DNA from: Candidatus Gastranaerophilales bacterium
GTDB lineage: Bacteria; Cyanobacteriota; Vampirovibrionia; Gastranaerophilales; Gastranaerophilaceae
Direction of reading: 5' to 3'
Length of the DNA stretch: 64,000 nt
NCBI GenBank assembly: GCA_944326485.1
Contig: CALVED010000001.1
Coordinates: 124,001 to 188,000, forward strand
Part shown: piece by piece, positions 44,153 to 51,460 of the stretch
Position numbering within the stretch: position 1 is the first letter of the stretch
Layout: each line of letters starts with the position of its first letter
The notes under the pieces: generated by a model
Databases searched by the model: none
The model's input: only the letters and a program-made list of their open reading frames with translations
Told to the model about the DNA's origin: nothing
Translations under genes and position numbers: made by a program

Positions 44153-45337
44153 CTAAACAATACCTCGGAGTATAGAATATATATCATTTAATACAATCAA
44201 TAAAAATATAATATTAAATGAAGAAAAAGTAATTTTCATAATTTTTTCCATTGTACTCCTTTTTACTGATTTTTTAAATAAATCTCCAGATAAAATAATT
44301 AAAAATTTTCCACCATCAAAAACAGGAATTGGAAATAAATTTATTAATGCCATATTAAGAGATAAAAAAGACATTAACCATAACATTCGAGCACAGCTAC
44401 CATAAAATCCCAGATCTGCACTTATTTTAATTATAGAAAAAATACCTCTAACATCTGTAATACTTATGCTCCCTGTAATTAATTCTTTTAGATAGAAAAA
44501 TAAAATATAAAACTGATTAAATATACCTTTCAAACTATTTTTCACTAGTATAGGAAAAGAACTTATCTTTTCATATTTTTCTTTTACATAAACATTGATA
44601 CCAAGAGAACCATTTTCATTTACATTTATATTATCAATTGATACCTTTTCATTATCCCTTATTACAACAACTTCATTTGAATCTTTTATATCATTAACAT
44701 ATATATCCGGTAAAAATATCAATAATTGATTATTATTGTGACTTAATAATTGTTTATTTCCATTTCTGTATTTTTTTATAGAAGGTTGATATACCCTAAA
44801 ATACTCTTGTAATGCGATTATATCATTAATTCTTTTATTATTTATAGAATATATAATGTCACCTTGTTTTAATTGCTGATTTTTAACATCTATATGTTTC
44901 TGATTTTTAAAAGAATCAATTACAACTTCATAATTATTTAATGGAATGAACTTACAAAATATACCAATAAGTAAAAGGATGAGAAATGAAACACAAATAT
45001 TCATAAAAATTCCCGCTAAAGTAATAAAGGATTTTTGGAAAGAAGTTTTATTTAAAAATCTTTTAGATGAATTCATAGGAAGATCACATTTTGGATTACT
45101 TTCAGGATAGGCAATATAGCCACCAAAAAAGAACAACAAATGTACAATAAACTCTGTATCAAATATTTTCTTTCTAAAAATAATCGGACCACATAGAGGA
45201 AGACCAAATGCAAAACGTTCAACCCTAACACCAAAAAGTTTTGCCGCACAAAAATGTCCTACTTCATGGAATAATATTATTAAACCAATAAAAAATATAG
45301 TTAATAAAATATATAAAAAGAAATGCAAAACTTCCAT
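44153..45337 (-). CDS. M50 site-2 protease-like membrane metallopeptidase
   Basis: The ATG at 45337 gives 394 residues; a TTG seven codons upstream lies closer to GGAG and could be used. The first helix carries the zinc site LFHEVGHFCAAKLFG (HEVGH 24-28). A PDZ-like region runs about 135-235 (QGDIIYSINNKRIN). The second motif near the C-terminus is INLFPIPVFDGGKFL, giving the Asp ligand. Four hydrophobic segments are visible. It resembles RseP/MmpA but is diverged around the GP-N and PDZ parts. It converges with the ycaO-like gene with no gap. It may process a peptide or anti-sigma substrate, or be the housekeeping enzyme. Confidence 0.82.
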   Translation of the reverse strand: MEVLHFFLYILLTIFFIGLIILFHEVGHFCAAKLFGVRVERFAFGLPLCGPIIFRKKIFDTEFIVHLLFFFGGYIAYPESNPKCDLPMNSSKRFLNKTSFQKSFITLAGIFMNICVSFLILLLIGIFCKFIPLNNYEVVIDSFKNQKHIDVKNQQLKQGDIIYSINNKRINDIIALQEYFRVYQPSIKKYRNGNKQLLSHNNNQLLIFLPDIYVNDIKDSNEVVVIRDNEKVSIDNINVNENGSLGINVYVKEKYEKISSFPILVKNSLKGIFNQFYILFFYLKELITGSISITDVRGIFSIIKISADLGFYGSCARMLWLMSFLSLNMALINLFPIPVFDGGKFLIILSGDLFKKSVKRSTMEKIMKITFSSFNIIFLLIVLNDIYSILRGIV

Positions 45338-45404
45338 ATATAAATTCTTTCTCCACAAATCACATAAATAATTATCTCATAAATTATTAATATATAAAAT
45401 TGTC

Positions 45405-45581
45405 TGTCCGAGAAAAAATTCAAGATAAGCTGAAAGTGTGCGTATTTTTTTATAAAATGAACTAAAAACTTTGTTTTTGAGTGAGCTTGTATCCGTAGTT
45501 AAACGAAAGTGAGTGATGTTTTAAAAATGTGAATACTTTGTTAACGAGGATGACACGGTAAGAAAGTTTAATACGAGATTA
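45405..45581 (+). repeat. Intergenic hairpin repeat, copy C
   Basis: TGTCCGAGAAAAAATTC, GATAAGCTGAAAGTG, the TTTTTTTATAAAATGAACTAA run and TACTTTGTTAACGAGGATGACACGGTAAGAAAGTTTAATACGAG (in outline) occur in the family order. The second hairpin is more eroded than in copy B. It separates the protease gene from the small peptide gene. Confidence 0.8.
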
Positions 45582-45593
45582 GTTTATAAAAAA

Positions 45594-45620
45594 AAGAAAC
45601 CAGTGAAATACTGGTTTCTT
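45594..45620 (-). terminator. Terminator of the 60-residue peptide gene
   Basis: AAGAAACCAGT (45594-45604) pairs perfectly with ACTGGTTTCTT (45610-45620). On the minus strand it is followed by a run of eight T. It lies 24 bases after the peptide stop. Confidence 0.85.
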
Positions 45621-45643
45621 TTATCAATATAATAAACTAAGCT

Positions 45644-45826
45644 TTATAGTCCTATTCCATATATAGTAACACCATATACAGATGAACCCCATTTGGCAAT
45701 TAGGTAATTATTAACATCTACTTGATCACCATCAACACCAAATAGAAATATATCGTCTGAATTATCTGAATTATTAGTATCTACTGATTTTAAATTTTTT
45801 ATATCTTCTGGATTTATATCATACAT
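45644..45826 (-). CDS. 60-residue peptide, candidate modified-peptide precursor
   Basis: An ideal AAAGGAGA lies nine bases before the ATG. The peptide has an acidic, helix-capable first 40 residues (MYDINPEDIKNLKSVD, then NSDDIFLF) and a sharply different last 20: YLIAKWGSSVYGVTIYGIGL, rich in Gly, aromatic, Ser/Thr and beta-branched residues with no cysteine. That leader/core contrast, the monocistronic layout and the strong terminator fit a RiPP precursor. Its neighbours (YcaO, two radical SAM proteins, M50 protease) could modify or process it. No double-glycine cleavage motif precedes the core. An ordinary small protein is the alternative. Confidence 0.6.
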   Translation of the reverse strand: MYDINPEDIKNLKSVDTNNSDNSDDIFLFGVDGDQVDVNNYLIAKWGSSVYGVTIYGIGL

Positions 45827-45943
45827 AATTAAATCTCCTTTTACCTTATAATAACATATTTCCCTAAATTTAACAATAAATCTAGGTTTTATATATAATA
45901 TTTAATAAAATTTTACAACAAATAATAGTTATAAAAAGCTAAT

Positions 45944-46600
45944 TTAAATACAAACAGACATATTTTTTATAACTCTTCCAATAACCTTAAAATCTATTTT
46001 TTTAAGATCTGATAAGTTATATAATATTTCTTCATAATTTTTATTCATATAAAAGAATTTAACAGAACCATCAATATTTTGCTTTATTCCATTAACAAAG
46101 ATAAAATTATCATTTCTTGTAGTATAAGCATATATACCACTTAACATTATATTATTTTCTGATAAATCAAGGACTAACATATCTTGATTTCTAATTGGTT
46201 CAATTCCACCATCCATAGAATCACCCGTCATTTGCATTATTCTCAAATCATTTTCATTTTTTTTCCATATATCGTGAACCAATATACTATCAAGCCATAT
46301 GCTTAAAAATCTAGGATTTTTTATGGAGGAAATAAGATTAGGATTTTCATAATGTTTAATTTCAACAGTATCAACGACAGAATGACTGTCTGTATTTATA
46401 AACATATTTCCCTCACCGGTCAATAACCAATTAATATTTACATTCATATTTTCATATAATTTTATAAAGAAATCAGCAGAAGGTTTATTTTCACCTCTTT
46501 CATACTTACTGAGCTGCTGTTGTAAAATACCCATTTTACTTGCAAATTCGCCTTGTTGCATATCTAAAGCTGCTCTTATTTGTTTTAATCGATTTTTCAT
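45944..46600 (-). CDS. CI/LexA-like repressor: HTH_XRE plus S24 domain
   Basis: The N-terminal HTH (LKQIRAALDMQQGEFASKMG, then LSKYERGENKPSADF, about 5-45) and WLLTGEGNMF are classic CI-type. The C-terminal S24 domain shows QMTGDSMDGGIEPIRNQDML (Ser near 129). The position of the catalytic lysine (usually V-K-R) reads V-N-G, so self-cleavage may be lost. Two ATG codons lie in tandem; I chose the one at 46600 because AGGTGA abuts the other. It probably binds the palindrome inside the promoter just upstream, which faces the NarL-type gene. Confidence 0.82.
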   Translation of the reverse strand: MKNRLKQIRAALDMQQGEFASKMGILQQQLSKYERGENKPSADFFIKLYENMNVNINWLLTGEGNMFINTDSHSVVDTVEIKHYENPNLISSIKNPRFLSIWLDSILVHDIWKKNENDLRIMQMTGDSMDGGIEPIRNQDMLVLDLSENNIMLSGIYAYTTRNDNFIFVNGIKQNIDGSVKFFYMNKNYEEILYNLSDLKKIDFKVIGRVIKNMSVCI

Positions 46601-46625
46601 CATTCACCTATCTTTATAAAAAGTA

Positions 46626-46654
46626 TTGACTTAAAAACTAATTAGTTGTATATT
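46626..46654 (+). promoter_or_regulatory. Promoter with palindromic operator in the spacer
   Basis: TTGACT (46626-46631), a 17-base spacer and TATATT (46649-46654) form a good sigma70-type promoter facing the response-regulator gene. The spacer contains the perfect palindrome AACTAATTAGTT (46636-46647), placed 35 bases upstream of the repressor start. A further inverted repeat, TTAAAATTAAA/TTTAATTTTAA, lies at 46770-46795 in the 5' leader. Confidence 0.55.
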
Positions 46655-46866
46655 ACATAATATAATATTAAACGGTTTGTTTTAAATTAACTATCCGGAA
46701 TAAATAACATAACAAAATATAATATTTACACTACTCCAATTTAATCATGTTGGTTTAAAAGCTATGTGGTTAAAATTAAATTTGTTTAATTTTAAACTAA
46801 TGTTACTAAAAATAAATAATATATGCAAGGATTTAACAAACTATTTATTATGCAGAGAGAGAAATA

Positions 46867-47556
46867 ATGATTGAATATAATGAACCCTGCAAAGAAATTA
46901 GAACACTAATAGTACAAAAATATACATTTGAAAGACTTGGGTTAAAAAATACGTTAAAAAACTATTCGTTTATAAATGTTATAGGGGATACTTCCAGCGG
47001 TACAGAAGCAATCAAAATAATTTTACAAAAACAACCTGATATTGTAATAATGGATTTATTTATTGAAAAGAAAGAAAGAATAAATCTTATAAAACAAATA
47101 AAATATAAATTTAAAAATATAAAAATAATAATACTTACAGATCATACACAACCTGAAGATATAATTTTAGCAACAAATTCCGGAGTTAGTGCATATTGTA
47201 TTAAGAATATAGCACCAAAAACTCTTTCTAGTGTAATAAAGAATGTTGCAATGGGCGCTAATTGGATTGATCCATATATTTCATTAGGTGCATTAAATTT
47301 TATAAATAATTCTAAAAAGAATATTATAGAGAACAATAAATCAGAAGAAAAATATACAAATATAAATTTAACTGAAAGAGAACTTGAGGTTTTAAAACAT
47401 CTTGTTTCAGGCAAAAGTAACTCTGAAATTGCAAAAGCATTAATAGTTAGTGTTCATACAGCAAAAGCACATGTATGTAATATTTTTCAAAAAATGTGCG
47501 TAGAAGATAGAGTTCAAGCAGCAGTAAAAGCAATTAGAGAACATATAGTAAATTAA
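46867..47556 (+). CDS. NarL/FixJ-type response regulator with altered acidic pocket
   Basis: The receiver domain (about 10-128) keeps the phospho-Asp in IVIMDLF (D63), the Thr/Ser position (T91) and the Lys in YCIKN (K113). The usual acidic pair after the first strand is replaced by Gln17-Lys18 (LIVQKYTF). The LuxR-type HTH (about 165-228) is well preserved: LTERELEVLKHLVSGKSNSEIAKAL and VHTAKAHVCNIFQKM. Loss of the Mg-binding acids suggests it may not be controlled by normal phosphorylation. GAGAGAG precedes the ATG. No histidine kinase is nearby. It has an unusually long leader from the promoter at 46626. Confidence 0.88.
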   Translation: MIEYNEPCKEIRTLIVQKYTFERLGLKNTLKNYSFINVIGDTSSGTEAIKIILQKQPDIVIMDLFIEKKERINLIKQIKYKFKNIKIIILTDHTQPEDIILATNSGVSAYCIKNIAPKTLSSVIKNVAMGANWIDPYISLGALNFINNSKKNIIENNKSEEKYTNINLTERELEVLKHLVSGKSNSEIAKALIVSVHTAKAHVCNIFQKMCVEDRVQAAVKAIREHIVN

Positions 47557-47590
47557 AAAGAGTATTTATTAAAAAATAAATACTCTTTTT
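47555..47590 (+). terminator. Terminator after the response regulator
   Basis: AAAAAGAGTATTTATT (47555-47570) pairs perfectly with AATAAATACTCTTTTT (47575-47590). The hairpin overlaps the stop codon and ends with its own T-run, so it can act on both strands and also ends any transcript from the tRNA-Gln side. Confidence 0.85.
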
Positions 47591-47595
47591 AAAAT

Positions 47596-47668
47596 CTGGG
47601 ACGGAAGGATTCGAACCTCCGAGATGCCTGGACCAAAACCAGGTGCCTTACCACTTGGCGACGTCCCA
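47596..47668 (-). tRNA. tRNA-Gln (TTG anticodon)
   Basis: On the minus strand the acceptor TGGGACG (47668-47662) pairs with CGTCCCA (47603-47597). The anticodon stem-loop CCTGG-TTTTGGT-CCAGG gives TTG. The T-arm GGAGGTTCGAATCCTTC and the D-arm are normal. Length is 73 bases. Confidence 0.95.
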
Positions 47669-47807
47669 ACATTAACTCTTATATCTTATTAAGAGCAAAG
47701 TTAAAAGTCAAGTTATTTTATATCATTTTATTATTTTTAACTATACTTTTATTTATTTTTATGGGTTAATTATATTATAAGTTTATGATTATAAAAGGAA
47801 ATTTAAT

Positions 47808-48464
47808 ATGCAAGCAAGACGTGCTGCCAGAGAACTAGCCCTAATTCTTTTTTCGCAAATGGATACAATACAGAACTTGAACAAATGGGATTTTCAAGAC
47901 ATAGTATTAAAGTCAGTAAGAACGCTTACCAATAATGCTACGGATGAATTAAAATCTTCAACAGTTGAAATTTTAAAGATGAAAGAATATATAGAAGAAT
48001 ATGAATCTAATCATCCTAAAAATTTAGAAAGACCAATTGATGTTTCAAATATACCTGTTCCAATTCCAATGACATCCGATATGCAAGGACGGTTAGATGA
48101 ATTACTAAATATAGCAGAAAAAACTATGCTTGCAATTGAAATAGCAGAAATGGCAACACTGGAAGAAAATTCCGACGTTAAAGAATATATTGTTAAAATA
48201 GCTAATGCATATAAAGAAAATAAAGCTGCAATAGATGAACAAATCAAAAAATTTGCTTTTGGTTGGGATATAAATAGACTTGTAAAGATGGATAAAGATA
48301 TTCTACGAATAGCAATATGCGAACTTTTATTTGTTAAAGATGCACCATTAAAAGTTATTATAGATGAAGCTGTTGAGCTTGCAAAAAAATATTCAACAGA
48401 AGATTCTTCATCTTTTGTTAATGGTATTCTTGGAAAAGTTGTCATTGAAAACAATTTAAAATAA
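47808..48464 (+). CDS. nusB: Transcription antitermination factor NusB
   Basis: NusB acts with NusE in antitermination on rRNA operons. The C-terminal part is canonical: FGWDINRLVKMDKDILRIAICELLF, PLKVIIDEAVELAKKYSTEDSSSFVNGILGKV (in outline). The N-terminal RRAARELALILFSQMD is also standard. At 218 residues it is about 75 longer than most NusB because of a helical insertion (about 30-125), as in cyanobacterial NusB. AAAAGGA precedes the ATG. It is 12 bases from ftsY, so the two are co-transcribed. Confidence 0.93.
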   Translation: MQARRAARELALILFSQMDTIQNLNKWDFQDIVLKSVRTLTNNATDELKSSTVEILKMKEYIEEYESNHPKNLERPIDVSNIPVPIPMTSDMQGRLDELLNIAEKTMLAIEIAEMATLEENSDVKEYIVKIANAYKENKAAIDEQIKKFAFGWDINRLVKMDKDILRIAICELLFVKDAPLKVIIDEAVELAKKYSTEDSSSFVNGILGKVVIENNLK

Positions 48465-48476
48465 TTCGGTTATTCT

Positions 48477-49460
48477 ATGTTTAATTTCTTCAAAAAAAAT
48501 GATACGGAAAATATAAGCAATGAACAAAAAGAAGAAAATAAAAATAAACCTTTTTGGAATTTCACCTTTGAAGGTTTAAAAAAAACGATTTCTAATACAA
48601 CTCAAAATCTTGTTGATAATGTTGTAGCCGCTGTTGAAGAAGAAGAAGAATTTGATGATTTTATATTAGATGATATGGAAGATTTATTAATAAAAGCCGA
48701 TTTAGGAGTAAGTATAGCATCATCAATTACAGACAAACTAAGGAAACAAACAAAAGTAAAACCATCTGAAATAAAGAAATTTTTAAAAGAAGAATTTTCA
48801 TCCATATTAAATTCAACCGGTTCATCTGATTTAAATTTGGATGAAAATGGTTTAAATATATTTTTTATAACGGGAGTCAATGGAGCAGGAAAAACGACAC
48901 TAATTGCTAAACTTGCATATAAATTTAAGCTATCAGGCAAAAAAGTTTTGCTTGCCGCAGCAGATACATTTAGAGCAGCAGCAGAAGAACAGCTTGATAT
49001 CTGGGCTCAAAGAGCAGGTGTTGATATATATAGAAAAGATGGTATTGATTCAGCCGCGGTAGTTTTTGATGCTATAAAAAAGGCTCAAAGTGAAAATTAT
49101 GATATTCTATTAATTGATACGGCAGGAAGACTACACAATAAAAGAAATTTAATGGAAGAATTAAATAAGGTTAAATCTGTAATAGATAAATTAGCGCCCG
49201 GGTCTTTAAAAGAAAGTATGCTTGTTCTTGATGCCAATACAGGGCAAAATGGGCTTAGCCAAGCAAAATTATTTTCTGAAGCTGTAAATTTAACATCCGT
49301 TGCTCTTACAAAACTGGATGGCAGTGCAAAAGGCGGTATTATAATAGCAATTGCAAAAGAATTCAATCTTCCTGTTAAATTAATTGGTGTCGGAGAAAAA
49401 TTAGAAGACTTAAAATTATTTAGTCCTTCTGATTTTATAGATGCTTTATTTGAAAAATAA
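48477..49460 (+). CDS. ftsY: Signal recognition particle receptor FtsY
   Basis: FtsY is the SRP receptor GTPase at the inner membrane. The 327-residue protein has a short acidic N-terminal region and the NG domain. G1 is FITGVNGAGKTTLIAKLA (about 131-148), followed by ADTFRAAAEEQLDIW, LIDTAGRLHNKRNLM and TKLDGSAKGG, then the closing GVGEKLEDLKLFSP. The N-terminal acidic domain is short compared with E. coli. Co-transcribed with nusB. Confidence 0.97.
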   Translation: MFNFFKKNDTENISNEQKEENKNKPFWNFTFEGLKKTISNTTQNLVDNVVAAVEEEEEFDDFILDDMEDLLIKADLGVSIASSITDKLRKQTKVKPSEIKKFLKEEFSSILNSTGSSDLNLDENGLNIFFITGVNGAGKTTLIAKLAYKFKLSGKKVLLAAADTFRAAAEEQLDIWAQRAGVDIYRKDGIDSAAVVFDAIKKAQSENYDILLIDTAGRLHNKRNLMEELNKVKSVIDKLAPGSLKESMLVLDANTGQNGLSQAKLFSEAVNLTSVALTKLDGSAKGGIIIAIAKEFNLPVKLIGVGEKLEDLKLFSPSDFIDALFEK

Positions 49461-49462
49461 AA

Positions 49463-50131
49463 CTAAAAAATTGAAATACATATAGCTGTTGTTAATAAAC
49501 CTATAATAATAAGTGCCAAAGTTGACATAACAACTTGTTTTTCTTTCTTTTTTTCAATACAGCTTGAAGTACCCAATACATGACTTGATGCACCTATAGC
49601 AAGTCCTATTGCAATATCACTTTTTATATGAAGCCATTTTAAAATTCTATGACCAAATATAGCACCATATATGCCGGTAATAACAACAATACAAGCTGTA
49701 AGTTCGGGTATTCCACCTATTGATTTTGATATTTCAACCGCAATTGGAGTCGTTACTGATTTAGGAAGTAAAGAGTAAATAAGATTCCAATCCGAATGAA
49801 AAATTTTACCTATAAAAAAAGTCGTAACAATAGCCGTAAATGTAGCAATAATAAATCCAAAATATACTGCTCTTTTATTTTTTGTAAGAAGTTTAATATT
49901 CTCAACTAAAGGAAATGCCAGAGCAATTGTAGCAGGCCCCAATAACAAAGTATAGAAACACGCTGATTTATTATAACTTTCATAACTTATATGCAATTCT
50001 TTTATTATAAAAATTAAAATTAAACCAGATAACATCATTGGTGGTAATTTTCTTAAAAGTTTTATATGCTTCAATCTTTTTGAACATTCATAAACTATGA
50101 ATGTTAAAATAAAACCCCATAAATTAATCAT
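49463..50131 (-). CDS. lrgB: LrgB-like membrane protein
   Basis: LrgB/CidB proteins work with LrgA/CidA in holin-like control of murein hydrolase activity or as export proteins for small organic acids. The 222-residue protein has about six to eight hydrophobic helices and the family block SLLPKSVTTPIAVEISKSIGG (near 92-112). A later GASSHVLGTSSCIE block follows. The start overlaps the end of lrgA by eight bases, confirming the usual lrgAB pair. The stop is close to that of ftsY on the other strand. Confidence 0.9.
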   Translation of the reverse strand: MINLWGFILTFIVYECSKRLKHIKLLRKLPPMMLSGLILIFIIKELHISYESYNKSACFYTLLLGPATIALAFPLVENIKLLTKNKRAVYFGFIIATFTAIVTTFFIGKIFHSDWNLIYSLLPKSVTTPIAVEISKSIGGIPELTACIVVITGIYGAIFGHRILKWLHIKSDIAIGLAIGASSHVLGTSSCIEKKKEKQVVMSTLALIIIGLLTTAICISIF

Positions 50132-50516
50132 TATGTATCTTCCTTATTTTATGAAGTCTTACATGTTTTATAACATTTTCTACAAAAATTGCAGTAATAA
50201 TTAAAGTTAAAGTCGTTGTTAATATAACATTCAATAATATTGGCAGAATATTCTTTTCTATTAATCCATAATAAGAAATTATTCCGACAAACAGAGGAAC
50301 AAATAAAAGCGGCATATACTTTAACAGTAAATTACAAATATCTCTAACCCACTCTTTTTTAATTATTTTGAATTGAAGAAGAAAAGCAAAAACAATTATA
50401 CCAAGTATTGGCGAAGGCAATGCTAAACGTAATTTTTGCACAATCATATTACAAAAGAATTGCACTAAACATAAAATACAAAATCCAAATATAATTTTTG
50501 ATAATCGGCTAATCAT
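50124..50516 (-). CDS. lrgA: LrgA/CidA-like holin family protein
   Basis: The 130-residue membrane protein has four hydrophobic helices and the family features LALPSPILGIIVFAFLLQ (about 32-49) and LLKYMPLLFVPLFVGIISYYGLI. It is the first gene of an overlapping lrgAB pair. The two are thought to modulate wall hydrolysis or pyruvate/small-acid movement; which applies here is unknown. An AT-rich upstream region with a terminator hairpin separates it from the SIMPL gene. Confidence 0.9.
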   Translation of the reverse strand: MISRLSKIIFGFCILCLVQFFCNMIVQKLRLALPSPILGIIVFAFLLQFKIIKKEWVRDICNLLLKYMPLLFVPLFVGIISYYGLIEKNILPILLNVILTTTLTLIITAIFVENVIKHVRLHKIRKIHND

Positions 50517-50539
50517 AAAAAAATATTAACATAAAGAAA

Positions 50540-50562
50540 GAGAGAGATTAATCTCTCTCTCT
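50540..50562 (-). terminator. Terminator between the SIMPL gene and lrgAB
   Basis: A nearly perfect GAGAGAGATTAATCTCTCTC hairpin lies 20 bases after the SIMPL stop on the minus strand and is followed by TTCTTTATGTT, a moderate T-run. Confidence 0.6.
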
Positions 50563-50579
50563 TCTTAAGATATAAATTT

Positions 50580-51317
50580 TTATTTTACAGTAAATGTTGC
50601 ACTAACAGTAGCTACTACTTTCTTCTCTATTGATGAAGTATCGTTATAGCCATAATCTGACACTTCAGTTGAATCGACAGGAACTATTTGAAAAACGCCC
50701 ATTTTAGCACTATTAATAGTTCCTATTTTCCCATTTGTTGCTTTTACCATGCTTTTAGCACGTTCTTGTGCATTTTTAGTAGCTTCTCCAACCATTTTAA
50801 CTTTTATATCATCTAAATTAGAAACATAATATTGAATATTTTCTGTATTCAAATTAATATCTTGGTTTACAAGCTCATCAATTTTTTTAGACAACTTAGT
50901 TAATGTATCAGTGTCATTAGCCTTAACAGTAACACTTTGGTATACACTATAACTATCAAGCTCGTTTGTAGTAGAACCATTTGCGGTTCTCTTATAATTT
51001 TCATAACTACCTATAGAAGAAAAATTAATATTTTTTTCTTCTATTCCGTTTGCAAGAAGGAATTCTTTTATTTTTGCAGCATCAGAATTTAACTTTGAAT
51101 AACCTTCTTTTAATGTTAATGTTTTAGTCCTAAAATTTATAACCCAAGATGAAGAATCAGATGTAACATTCTGACTTGCGCTTCCTGTTACTCTTATTGT
51201 TTGATTTTGAAGTTTTTGAAATTCAACAATAGCGTTAGATAAAATATAAGTCGAGAAAACACACCCTAAAGCAATAATTATACCAAGAACAATAACCTGA
51301 TAATCTTTAATCTGCAT
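50580..51317 (-). CDS. SIMPL-domain (DUF541) protein
   Basis: The N-terminal hydrophobic helix (about 7-27) anchors or exports the protein. The DUF541/SIMPL domain follows: IRVTGSASQNVTSDSSSWVINF (about 41-62), KEFLLANGIEEKNINF, then VKMVGEATKNAQERAKSMVKATNGKIG and the final KKVVATVSATFTVK. Family members are periplasmic or secreted proteins of oligomeric beta fold with ill-defined stress roles. An AAGGAGTTTT site precedes the ATG. A tRNA-Gln gene lies just upstream in the same direction. Confidence 0.9.
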   Translation of the reverse strand: MQIKDYQVIVLGIIIALGCVFSTYILSNAIVEFQKLQNQTIRVTGSASQNVTSDSSSWVINFRTKTLTLKEGYSKLNSDAAKIKEFLLANGIEEKNINFSSIGSYENYKRTANGSTTNELDSYSVYQSVTVKANDTDTLTKLSKKIDELVNQDINLNTENIQYYVSNLDDIKVKMVGEATKNAQERAKSMVKATNGKIGTINSAKMGVFQIVPVDSTEVSDYGYNDTSSIEKKVVATVSATFTVK

Positions 51318-51343
51318 AAAAAACTCCTTATTAATAAATTAAA

Positions 51344-51414
51344 CTCCCCCTCAAGGATTCGAACCTCGATAGCAACATCCAGAGTGTTGCGTCCTACCAT
51401 TAGACGAAAGGGGA
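51344..51414 (-). tRNA. tRNA-Gln (CTG anticodon)
   Basis: On the minus strand TCCCCTT (51414-51408) pairs with AGGGGGA (51351-51345), with one G-U pair. The anticodon stem-loop CAACA-CTCTGGA-TGTTG gives CTG. The T-arm is CGAGGTTCGAATCCTTG. With the TTG isoacceptor at 47596 both Gln codons are covered by dedicated tRNAs. Length is 71 bases. Confidence 0.92.
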
Positions 51415-51460
51415 CTATTAAACTAAATATATTTTACTACAAAAAATTTGTTTTTAATAT

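Noticed and set aside
39401-47556. Standard azoline/TOMM or thioamide RiPP cluster
   Set aside because: No E1-like/ocin-ThiF, TfuA, dehydrogenase or ABC export gene is next to the YcaO gene, so a known class cannot be claimed.
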